DNA from: Prevotella sp.
GTDB lineage: Bacteria > Bacteroidota > Bacteroidia > Bacteroidales > Bacteroidaceae
DNA length: 7,390 nucleotides
Assembly: GCA_017442765.1 (NCBI GenBank)
Contig: JAFRZC010000055.1
Span: 1 to 7,390 of the forward strand
Direction of reading: 5' to 3'
The notes beneath the pieces were generated by a model, which was not told where the DNA came from, ran no database searches, and saw only the letters and a list, made by a program, of their open reading frames with translations. This document shows positions 1 through 5,606 of the stretch, piece after piece; the first letter of the stretch is position 1, and each line of letters begins with the position of its first letter. The position numbers were made by a program, and so were the translations under genes.

Positions 1-152
1 GTGCCGGGTGCCCGTCTCGGACCGCCCGTGAACGATGTGCGGCTCTTAACAAAGTTCTGAGCCTGTTGCAAAGCCTGCGCAGGTGTCACGTCGGCAGCCA
101 TCAATAGCATCGGGAACACTATCGACAGCGTCAGGAATAGCATTTTCTTCAT
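1..152 (-). CDS. Secreted protein N-terminus, probably C10 (streptopain-like) protease propeptide; partial
   Basis: The minus strand opens with ATG at 152-150 and stays open for 50 codons to the window edge. It encodes MKKMLFLTLSIVFPMLLMAA followed by DVTPAQALQQAQNFVKSR and a basic, Pro/Gly-containing stretch (GGPRRAPG). The first 20 or so residues are a standard Sec signal peptide: a KK start, a hydrophobic core and a cleavage site near MAA/D. The mature start, with a 'VTPAQALQQAQNFV' helix followed by an RRAPG-like segment, resembles the N-terminal pro-region of Prevotella and Bacteroides C10 cysteine proteases (SpeB, PrtT type), where this region keeps the enzyme inactive until processing. 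The catalytic Cys/His part lies outside the window, so the family call is an inference from about 30 residues. The start is supported by a Bacteroidetes-type promoter about 70 bases upstream. It is read in the same direction as the DUF4419 gene but separated by 159 AT-rich bases, so it is probably its own transcription unit. Confidence 0.6.
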   Translation of the reverse strand, partial: MKKMLFLTLSIVFPMLLMAADVTPAQALQQAQNFVKSRTSFTGGPRRAPG

Positions 153-311
153 ATACACTAATTTATAGATAGTTTCAGTCTTTTTTTGTCAACGCCTCGA
201 CACATAATCAATATATATGAATACAAAGATATGGTTTATTTTTCAAACTATTAAATAATCCAAAAAGTTTTAATATTTATTAAGATTTTCCGCTGGACAT
301 TTGTCGAGGCA
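153..311. other. AT-rich intergenic region
   Basis: This 159-base gap lies between the end of the DUF4419 gene and the start of the leftmost gene. It holds the promoter described above. At 270-283 it has an A/T-only palindrome (TTAATA-tt-TATTAA type) that on the minus strand is followed within a few bases by a run of five T. This could act as a weak terminator for the DUF4419 gene, but the stem has no GC pairs and I would not call it one. A 9-base inverted repeat (GCCTCGACA at 194-202 and TGTCGAGGC at 302-310) frames the region. I see no small ORF or RNA gene. Confidence 0.5.
224..255 (-). promoter_or_regulatory. Bacteroidetes-type promoter for the leftmost gene
   Basis: Read on the minus strand, TATCTTTG at 231-224 matches the -7 consensus TAnnTTTG. 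TTTA at 255-252 is a three-of-four match to the -33 box TTTG, with a 20-base spacer. Transcription would start near 217 and give a leader of about 65 bases before the ATG at 152. The same -7 octamer and the same 20-base spacer occur upstream of murF, which strengthens both calls. Confidence 0.55.
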
Positions 312-1715
312 TCACCGAATATACACGTTGGCCTTTGGAAAGCGCCGGAGAATGGCGGTCTTTTCCGCCTCCGTCATCTTGCCACTGATGTCAAAACGGT
401 CGATGAGCATGTTGTCCATCCACTCGGGCAACACCACTTTGCCTTTGAAAGAGAGCGAGAGACGCTTGATGTGCTTCAGTCGGGAGAGGACTTCGGGAAC
501 TTCCTGCACGCTGAGGTCGATGCCCCAGTCTTCATCCTTCTTTTTCATCTCCTCGAGAATCTCGTCGTCGCCTTTGGGCACGCTGACAAACCATCCGACC
601 TTCGGCGCAAGGGCACCGCAGACAGAATCAACCTCCGCCCCAACGATGCCGGCCCACAGCAGCAGCGGGGTCTCTTTGACAACGGCTCCGTCGGCGGGGG
701 TCACCTGCCAATACTTCATTCCTACATGTACCATTTCCGGAACCAGCGATGAGGTATGCGGCAACTTGTCGCGGGTCTTTCCGTTCTCATCAGGAAAGAA
801 CTTCAGCAGCCAGCCGTCCATCTCCGTCGGTTTGTCGGGGCTGCAGCCCCCACCTTTCAGCTTGTCAATACGATTTTTCTTGACGATGTCCTGCCAGAAA
901 GCCTGTCGCGGACGGCCCTCGGCAGCACAGACAAACTCGGCAAGTATCGGTTCCAGCTCGCTCACCCATTTGCCGAGCCCGTATTTCTTCAGCTGTCGCG
1001 TTTTCTCCAACACCTTCCTCCAGTCGTCGGGTGTTCCCTTCAGGGTAATGCTGGGTATGCCGCACGACACATAGATGGCAATATAGTTGAAATACGACTT
1101 CACGCTCTCCATCAGCGTGACCCTCGACGCAATCTGCTCGTTCACGCCACTCGTGGAGAAATCGGCCGTCATCACGTCGGCAACGCCGTTCTTCGTATAT
1201 TTGCCGATGAGCGCAGTGAAGTCGGCGGTCAGCTGCGGCCAGTCGGCACACGGCGACAGCAGATCGTGCGCCGATTGTACCGCCAAGTCCATCTTTCCCT
1301 CGTAACCGACCAGCTGGCTGCGCATCTCCTCGGCATGTTCGTTCACGTAGCGGGCAAAGCCCTGACCGATGACCACCCACACCACGTCGGGCGTGAGCAC
1401 CAAGGGGCGGTGGTCGGCATAGGCGTTGACGGCACTTTCCCACAAACCGTATGCGCAGAGCGTGTCGGCGGCGAAGCTGTTGGCCACAACTCTGCTCGTG
1501 TCACGCTGAACAGGAGAATGGCTGTTGTTCAAGATGCCTTGGGCACGATGGTCTCCGCTGGTAATGTACAAATATCTCTCCGGCACTGGCAGATTCTCAT
1601 CGACGACGAAGGTGATGGTGCCTGCCGTGCGGCTGATAATTTCCGATTTCTTACTTTGTGCTTTCACGACAGTTGCCGCCATGCATAGCAATGTGATAAA
1701 TACAATCTTCTTCAT
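312..1715 (-). CDS. Secreted DUF4419 domain protein of unknown function
   Basis: The protein has 467 residues. Residues 1-20 (MKKIVFITLLCMAATVVKAQ) form a Sec signal peptide with a likely cut after VKA. Cys11 is not in a good lipobox, so a soluble periplasmic or exported protein is more likely than a lipoprotein. Residues 75-380 match my knowledge of DUF4419. They include HRPLVLTPDVVW with IGQGFARYVNEHAEEMR (102-132), a YFNYIAIYVSCGIPSITLKG segment (208-227) continuing to a GTPDDW motif (227-232), the W-x(10)-FV-x-AAEG region (250-267), and GWLLKFFP (301-308). The last 60-70 residues, from about 402, have a leucine-rich-repeat-like pattern (VPEVLSRLKHIKRLSLSF, LPEWM) outside the core domain. 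No enzymatic motif is recognisable and the family's role is not established. It lies 76 bases downstream of murF in the same direction with no clear promoter between, so read-through from murF is possible. Confidence 0.85.
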   Translation of the reverse strand: MKKIVFITLLCMAATVVKAQSKKSEIISRTAGTITFVVDENLPVPERYLYITSGDHRAQGILNNSHSPVQRDTSRVVANSFAADTLCAYGLWESAVNAYADHRPLVLTPDVVWVVIGQGFARYVNEHAEEMRSQLVGYEGKMDLAVQSAHDLLSPCADWPQLTADFTALIGKYTKNGVADVMTADFSTSGVNEQIASRVTLMESVKSYFNYIAIYVSCGIPSITLKGTPDDWRKVLEKTRQLKKYGLGKWVSELEPILAEFVCAAEGRPRQAFWQDIVKKNRIDKLKGGGCSPDKPTEMDGWLLKFFPDENGKTRDKLPHTSSLVPEMVHVGMKYWQVTPADGAVVKETPLLLWAGIVGAEVDSVCGALAPKVGWFVSVPKGDDEILEEMKKKDEDWGIDLSVQEVPEVLSRLKHIKRLSLSFKGKVVLPEWMDNMLIDRFDISGKMTEAEKTAILRRFPKANVYIR

Positions 1716-1746
1716 TTACAATTTCTCAATTTACTATTTACAATTT
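1714..1746 (-). repeat. Two 11-base direct repeats just upstream of the DUF4419 start
   Basis: ATTTACAATTT occurs at 1714-1724 and again at 1736-1746 on the plus strand (AAATTGTAAAT on the coding strand), with a period of 22 bases. The inner copy overlaps the start codon by two bases. The DNA between contains related AGTAAATTG. An A/T-rich, unstructured leader of this kind suits translation initiation in Bacteroidetes, which rely little on Shine-Dalgarno pairing. The spacing of about two helical turns could also suit a dimeric regulator, but nothing in the sequence proves binding. Confidence 0.5.
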
Positions 1747-1771
1747 GAGCAACGGACAAACACGCAGGTAC

Positions 1772-1791
1772 GGGGGCAGGCCGGAGGGGGC
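1772..1791 (-). repeat. G/C-run sequence immediately after the murF stop codon
   Basis: On the murF coding strand the base after the TAA begins GCCCCCTCCGGCCTGCCCCC. It is far more G/C-biased than the rest of this 76-base gap and contains two GCCCCC units. It does not fold into a convincing stem followed by T, so it is not a typical terminator. It resembles C-run intergenic sequences common in Bacteroidetes genomes and shares its character with the tract inside murF, but membership of one repeat family is an inference. Confidence 0.4.
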
Positions 1792-3129
1792 TTATAGCAG
1801 CTCGGGCAGCTGGAAGAGGCGGGTGGAGTTGCTGCCCTTGATGAGGATGGTGCGACCGCTAAGGGGCTCTTCGCGCAGAGCGGCTTTCACTTCATTGACA
1901 TCGGCGAACTTTCGATAGTGACATTTAATGTCAGCGAAATTCTCGCCCACGAGCCACACGGCATCGAGATTCATCTTGCGCAAACGGTTCACAAGCCGGC
2001 GGTGCTCCTCGTCGCTCACGTCGCCCAGTTCGTTCATCTGCCCGAGTATGACCATTTTCCGGTCTGCCTCCATGCGTTCGAAATTGTCGAGGGCAGCGGT
2101 CATCGACGTGGGATTGGCGTTGTAGGCATCAACGACAAGGTGGTTGCGACCGGTATCGACAAACTGTGAGCGGTTGTTGGCGGGCTCGTAGTGCTCGAGC
2201 GCATGGCAGATCTGCTCGGGTGTCACACCGAAGTTGATGCCCACGGCGATGGCAGCAAGGGCATTGTCGATATTATAGGAACCGATGAGACGGGTTTTCA
2301 CATGATGCACGGCAGAGCCCCCCTTGTCATCCCCCCCTGGGGGGGGGGAGCTGAGCGGCTTGTGCCAGCGGAACTCGAGGAAGGGCGCACAGGCAGTGAC
2401 TTCGCCGCAAATGCAGTCACCGGCATTTTCGGGACTGGTGCTGTAGGGTGTCACCCAGACGTTCTCGGGCAGGATGGAGAGCAGGTAGCTGTTGTCAGCA
2501 TTGAGAAAGACGAGACCGTCTTGTCGCGTGGCGAGATAGTCGTAGAGCTCGCCCTTTGTGCGCACCACGCCCTCGAACGAGCCGAAGCCCTGCAGGTGGG
2601 CGCGCCCCACGTTGGTGATGAGTCCGCAAGTAGGCTCGGCGGTCTCGGCGAGTGTCTTGATGTCGCCCGGATGGCTGGCTCCCATCTCGATGACGGCAAT
2701 CTCGTGCTCGGCCGAGAGACGGAAGAGCGTCTTCGGCACACCAACGTCGTTATTGAAGTTACCCTGCGTGGAGAGCACACGGAACTTTTCGGCCAGTACT
2801 GCGCTGACCAGCTCCTTCGTGGTGGTCTTTCCGTTGGTGCCGGTGATGGCCACAACGGGAATGTGGAACTGGCGGCGGTGCTCACGGGCAAGGTCCTTGA
2901 ACGTCTGCAGCACGTCATCGACCAGCAGATAGCGGTTGTCCTTCGCCATGCTGCGGTCATCGACCACGGCGTAGGCGCAGCCTTTCTCGAGTGCCGCCTC
3001 GGCAAACTTGTTCCCGTCGAACGACTCACCTTTCAAAGCGAAGAAGATACTTCCTGCCGGACAGTCGCGACTGTCGGTGGTGATTTGCGGATGCCGCAAG
3101 TAGAGCGTGTAGAGTTCTTTCGTCGTCAT
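1792..3129 (-). CDS. murF: UDP-N-acetylmuramoyl-tripeptide--D-alanyl-D-alanine ligase MurF
   Basis: This cytoplasmic Mur ligase joins D-Ala-D-Ala to UDP-MurNAc-tripeptide with ATP hydrolysis, the last step in making the soluble peptidoglycan precursor. From ATG at 3129 it has 445 residues, near the usual 430-455. Visible motifs are an N-terminal substrate domain with TTDSRDCPAGSIFFALKG (17-34), the ATP loop GTNGKTTTKE (97-106), the MurF signature EMGASHPGDI (148-157), NVGRAHLQGFGS (173-184), TKGEL (191-195) whose Lys192 is the likely carbamylated lysine, DAYNANPTSM (334-343), and C-terminal KGSNSTRLFQLPELL (431-445). The frame stays open 27 codons further, to 3210, but those residues (MFFLSDCQIG...) are not MurF-like and cover the promoter, so the start at 3129 is preferred. 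Residues 258-275 (PLSSPPPGGDDKGGSAVH) are an odd Pro/Gly/Asp stretch just before the conserved VKTRLIGSYNIDNA, encoded by long C and G runs and probably an insertion. It is divergently transcribed from the transporter gene. Confidence 0.95.
   Translation of the reverse strand: MTTKELYTLYLRHPQITTDSRDCPAGSIFFALKGESFDGNKFAEAALEKGCAYAVVDDRSMAKDNRYLLVDDVLQTFKDLAREHRRQFHIPVVAITGTNGKTTTKELVSAVLAEKFRVLSTQGNFNNDVGVPKTLFRLSAEHEIAVIEMGASHPGDIKTLAETAEPTCGLITNVGRAHLQGFGSFEGVVRTKGELYDYLATRQDGLVFLNADNSYLLSILPENVWVTPYSTSPENAGDCICGEVTACAPFLEFRWHKPLSSPPPGGDDKGGSAVHHVKTRLIGSYNIDNALAAIAVGINFGVTPEQICHALEHYEPANNRSQFVDTGRNHLVVDAYNANPTSMTAALDNFERMEADRKMVILGQMNELGDVSDEEHRRLVNRLRKMNLDAVWLVGENFADIKCHYRKFADVNEVKAALREEPLSGRTILIKGSNSTRLFQLPELL
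2316..2352 (-). repeat. G/C-run palindrome embedded in the murF coding region
   Basis: On the plus strand there is C6 at 2318-2323, then TTGTCAT, C7 at 2331-2337, one T, and G10 at 2339-2348, followed by AGCT. On the murF strand a run of ten C can pair either with the adjacent run of seven G (tight hairpin) or with the run of six G further on (AGctCCCCCC with GGGGGGCT). It is read in frame as Ser-Ser-Pro-Pro-Pro-Gly-Gly-Asp-Asp-Lys-Gly-Gly. No other place in the window has homopolymer runs like this. It has the look of a small palindromic repeat inserted into a gene without breaking the frame. Confidence 0.65.
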
Positions 3130-3170
3130 TATTTTACAGAAATTACTTAAACACTTTTTAAATATCGGTA

Positions 3171-3202
3171 CAAAGATACACCCTATTTGGCAATCTGACA
3201 AG
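3171..3202 (-). promoter_or_regulatory. murF promoter
   Basis: On the minus strand TATCTTTG at 3178-3171 matches TAnnTTTG exactly. CTTG at 3202-3199 is a three-of-four -33 box, with a 20-base spacer. Initiation near 3164 gives a leader of about 35 A/T-rich bases before the ATG at 3129. This placement argues against the longer murF frame that begins at 3210. Confidence 0.6.
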
Positions 3203-3232
3203 AAAAACACAAAATAACTTACGGTTTTCTCT

Positions 3233-3260
3233 TTTGTATGATGAAAAATTTATAATTTTG
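3233..3260 (+). promoter_or_regulatory. Possible promoter of the transporter/HhH/GH43 block
   Basis: TAATTTTG at 3253-3260 fits the -7 box TAnnTTTG, and TTTG at 3233-3236 could be the -33 box. The spacer of 16 bases is shorter than the usual 19-21, so the upstream box is uncertain. The predicted start of transcription near 3266 would leave a leader of under 20 bases before the ATG at 3283. No other good match lies in the 153-base divergent gap. Confidence 0.45.
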
Positions 3261-3282
3261 CAAAAACTTTTCAATATTCTTT

Positions 3283-4659
3283 ATGTCAGAAGAGAGAGCT
3301 AATTTCGGAAGCAAGATAGGTATTATCCTGGCCACGGCCGGCTCGGCGGTAGGACTGGGCAACGTGTGGCGGTTTCCTTATATGACGGGGCAGAACGGCG
3401 GCGCGGCATTTATCCTCATCTATGTGGGCTGCGTGCTGCTGCTCGGCATACCCTGCATGGTGAGCGAGTTCATCATCGGCCGCCATGGTGCAGCCAACAC
3501 GGTGCGGGCCTACGAGAAGATTGCCTCGTCGCGGCGCACCCCGCTCTCCATTCTCCTCTCCAAGATTGGCTATCTGGGCGTGCTCACGGGATTTCTCATC
3601 TCGAGCTACTACGCCGTCGTGTCGGGCTGGTGTCTGCAATACATCTACGCCTCGCTCGTGGGTGAGCTGAGAGGCGACCCGGCCTATATCGCCTCCTATT
3701 TTGAGGAATTCTCGCAAGACCCGCTGCGTCCGCTGTTCTGGACGGCGGCCATCCTGCTCATCTCCCATTTCATCATTATCCACGGCGTGCGCGGCGGTAT
3801 CGAGCGCGCCTCGAAGATGATGATGCCCACGCTCTTCGTGCTGCTGATTGTCATTGTGGTGGCCTCCTGTCTGCTGCCAGGAGCGGGCAAGGGCATCAGC
3901 TTCCTCTTCAAGCCCGACTTCTCAAAGGTGAATTCCGGCGTATTCCTTGGCGCACTCGGACAGTCGTTCTACTCGCTCTCCGTCGGCATGGGCTGTATCT
4001 GCACCTACGCCAGCTACTTCTCGCGGCAGACCAACCTGCTGCGCTCAGCCGTGCAGATCTCACTTGTCGATACGTTCATCGCCGTGATGGCCGGACTGAT
4101 GATCTTCCCGGCGGCATTCTCCGTAGGCGTGCAGCCCGACAGCGGACCGTCGCTCATCTTCATCACCCTGCCCAACATGTTCCAGCAGGCCTTCTCGTCG
4201 GTTCCAATAGTGGGCTATGTCGTCGCGCTGCTCTTCTACGCGCTGCTCACTCTGGCCGCCATCACCTCGCTCATCTCGCTTCACGAAGTGAACACCGCCT
4301 TCATCGCCGAAGAGTTCAAAACCTCGCGCCGTCGCGGCGCAACGATTGTGACCATCATCTGTATCGCATTCGGTGCATTCTGCTCACTCTCCAAGGGCAA
4401 GACAGAGTGGCTTCACATTGCAGGAAAGACGCTCTTCGACTGGTTCGACTTCATCTCCGGCCAGCTGCTCCTTCCCATCGGCGGTCTCCTCACCTGCCTG
4501 CTGCTCGGATGGTACGTGCCAAGGCAGATTGTCCGCGACGAGTTCACCAATTGGGGAACCCTGCGCAGCAGGCTGTTCGGAGTCTATCTCTTTAGCGTGC
4601 GCTTCATCTGCCCCATTGCCATCGCGGTCATCTTCCTCAACCAACTGGGCGTGATATGA
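3283..4659 (+). CDS. Neurotransmitter:sodium symporter (NSS) family transporter
   Basis: This 458-residue inner-membrane protein of the LeuT-fold NSS family imports an amino acid or related amine by sodium cotransport; the substrate cannot be told from sequence. About 11 membrane helices are visible, starting near residues 10, 41, 92, 150, 179, 219, 254, 310, 351, 386 and 430, typical of short bacterial members. The broken first helix reads GSAVGLGNVWRFP (20-32) with Ala22 and Asn27 aligned to the LeuT Na1 ligands, followed by NGGAAF. Helix 3 has Tyr110 at the LeuT Tyr108 position. Helix 6 is FYSLSVGMG (229-237) with Ser231 for LeuT Thr254. Helix 8 has Ala325, Thr328 and Ser329, matching the Na2 site. 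Asp263 stands where LeuT has Asn286, and Ala267 where LeuT has Glu290 and chloride-dependent members have Ser; by my alignment this points to chloride-independent transport. The gene overlaps the next by four bases (ATGA). Confidence 0.93.
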   Translation: MSEERANFGSKIGIILATAGSAVGLGNVWRFPYMTGQNGGAAFILIYVGCVLLLGIPCMVSEFIIGRHGAANTVRAYEKIASSRRTPLSILLSKIGYLGVLTGFLISSYYAVVSGWCLQYIYASLVGELRGDPAYIASYFEEFSQDPLRPLFWTAAILLISHFIIIHGVRGGIERASKMMMPTLFVLLIVIVVASCLLPGAGKGISFLFKPDFSKVNSGVFLGALGQSFYSLSVGMGCICTYASYFSRQTNLLRSAVQISLVDTFIAVMAGLMIFPAAFSVGVQPDSGPSLIFITLPNMFQQAFSSVPIVGYVVALLFYALLTLAAITSLISLHEVNTAFIAEEFKTSRRRGATIVTIICIAFGAFCSLSKGKTEWLHIAGKTLFDWFDFISGQLLLPIGGLLTCLLLGWYVPRQIVRDEFTNWGTLRSRLFGVYLFSVRFICPIAIAVIFLNQLGVI

Positions 4660-5582
4660 ACCCCAAGGAGTTTTTCTATCTCCCAAAGTCCGACCGTCGT
4701 GTCATCGTCGTACTGCTCGCGCTGGCCGCCATCGTGACCGCCGCCATCTTCCTTTTGAGCGGAGAGGGTGGCAAGACCACCGGCGTGCAGGCAGCCGACG
4801 ACAGCATCTCGCGTGCCGTGTCGCCTGTCACTGGCCGTTATCTTGCCCGACGACACAGTCGCGCGGCCTATCCCCCACACCAGTATTACTATGGTGAAGG
4901 TGGCGTGCGACATGAACTGTTCCCCTTCGATCCGAACACGGCTGACAGCACCCAACTGCTCCGTCTCGGGCTGAGGCCCTGGCAAGTCAAGAACATCTAC
5001 AAATACCGCGCACGCGGCGGTGTCTATCGCCAGCCGCAAGACTTTGCCCGGCTCTACGGGCTGACCGTCGAAGACTACCGCCGGTTGGAGCCCTACATCC
5101 GCATCGAGGGCGACTTCCGCCCTGCCGCGGAGGTCATCGCCGTAGAACAGACAGCCTCTCGCGACACGGTGACGTACCCCGTCAAGCTCAAGCCCGCCGA
5201 GCACCTCAGCCTCAACACCGCCGACACCGCACAGCTGCGCAAGGTGCCTGGCATCGGACGCTACTATGCCCGCGAAATCGACCGCTACCACCAAAGGCTC
5301 GGCGGATTTATCAGTACGAGACAATTACTCGAGATTGAGAATTTCCCAGAAGAAGCCTTGCCTTACTTTACACTCGACGCATCGCAGGTGAAGCGCCTCA
5401 ACCTGAACAAACTCACGCTGAACGAGCTGAAGCGCCATCCCTACATCAATTTCTACCAGGCACGCGCCATCAGCGACTACCGCCGCCTCAAAGGCCCGCT
5501 CAAAAGCCTCAGCGACCTCAGTCTCCTCCCCGACTTCACCCCACAGGACATCGAGCGATTGAGACCATACGTGGAGTTTTAA
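4656..5582 (+). CDS. Membrane-anchored protein with three helix-hairpin-helix (ComEA-like) units
   Basis: The 308-residue protein has a short cytoplasmic N-terminus (MNPKEFFYLPKSDRR), one membrane segment at about 16-35, a low-complexity linker to about 85, then three repeated HhH modules. Module 1 (91-148) begins FDPNTADSTQLLRLGL and ends RLEPYI. Module 2 (184-239) has the canonical LNTADTAQLRKVPGIG followed by Ala-x-x-Ile and Tyr residues and GGF. Module 3 (246-307) begins RLNLNKLTLNELKRHPYI and ends RLRPYVEF. HhH units bind the DNA backbone without sequence preference, and ComEA in Gram-positive bacteria and competent Gram-negatives does so outside the membrane. The architecture allows periplasmic DNA binding, but modules 1 and 3 lack the PGIG hairpin core, so only the middle one looks able to bind and the others may be structural. 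The ATG overlaps the stop of the transporter gene, a sign of coupled translation. A role in DNA uptake is an inference, since no other competence gene is in the window. Confidence 0.88.
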   Translation: MNPKEFFYLPKSDRRVIVVLLALAAIVTAAIFLLSGEGGKTTGVQAADDSISRAVSPVTGRYLARRHSRAAYPPHQYYYGEGGVRHELFPFDPNTADSTQLLRLGLRPWQVKNIYKYRARGGVYRQPQDFARLYGLTVEDYRRLEPYIRIEGDFRPAAEVIAVEQTASRDTVTYPVKLKPAEHLSLNTADTAQLRKVPGIGRYYAREIDRYHQRLGGFISTRQLLEIENFPEEALPYFTLDASQVKRLNLNKLTLNELKRHPYINFYQARAISDYRRLKGPLKSLSDLSLLPDFTPQDIERLRPYVEF

Positions 5583-5606
5583 GACAGCTCCTCAAGATAA
5601 TGAGAT

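Noticed and set aside
270..283. A/T-only palindrome as a terminator for the DUF4419 gene
   Set aside because: The stem has no GC pairs and a minimal loop, and the T run does not follow directly, so it falls short of an intrinsic terminator.
837..850. Perfect 14-base palindrome GGGGCTGCAGCCCC within the DUF4419 gene
   Set aside because: It is coding sequence for Gly-Cys-Ser-Pro in an otherwise normal stretch and lacks long homopolymers or an insertion-like protein segment, so I treat it as a chance palindrome.
756..1688. Plus-strand open frame of 310 codons opposite the DUF4419 gene
   Set aside because: The minus-strand frame here has a signal peptide and clear DUF4419 motifs. The plus-strand translation is rich in Arg, His and Val with no recognisable domain, as expected for an antisense shadow of a GC-rich gene.
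2191..3150. Plus-strand open frame of 319 codons opposite murF
   Set aside because: It lies entirely antisense to a well-supported MurF, shows no family motif, and has the composition of a mirrored codon pattern.
3130..3210. 27-codon N-terminal extension of murF
   Set aside because: The extra residues do not resemble MurF, and the region contains the -7 and -33 boxes, so the message probably starts downstream of the first of these ATGs.
4584..5324. Minus-strand open frame of 246 codons across the transporter and HhH genes
   Set aside because: It overlaps two real genes with recognisable families, and its translation has no domain or signal I can recognise.
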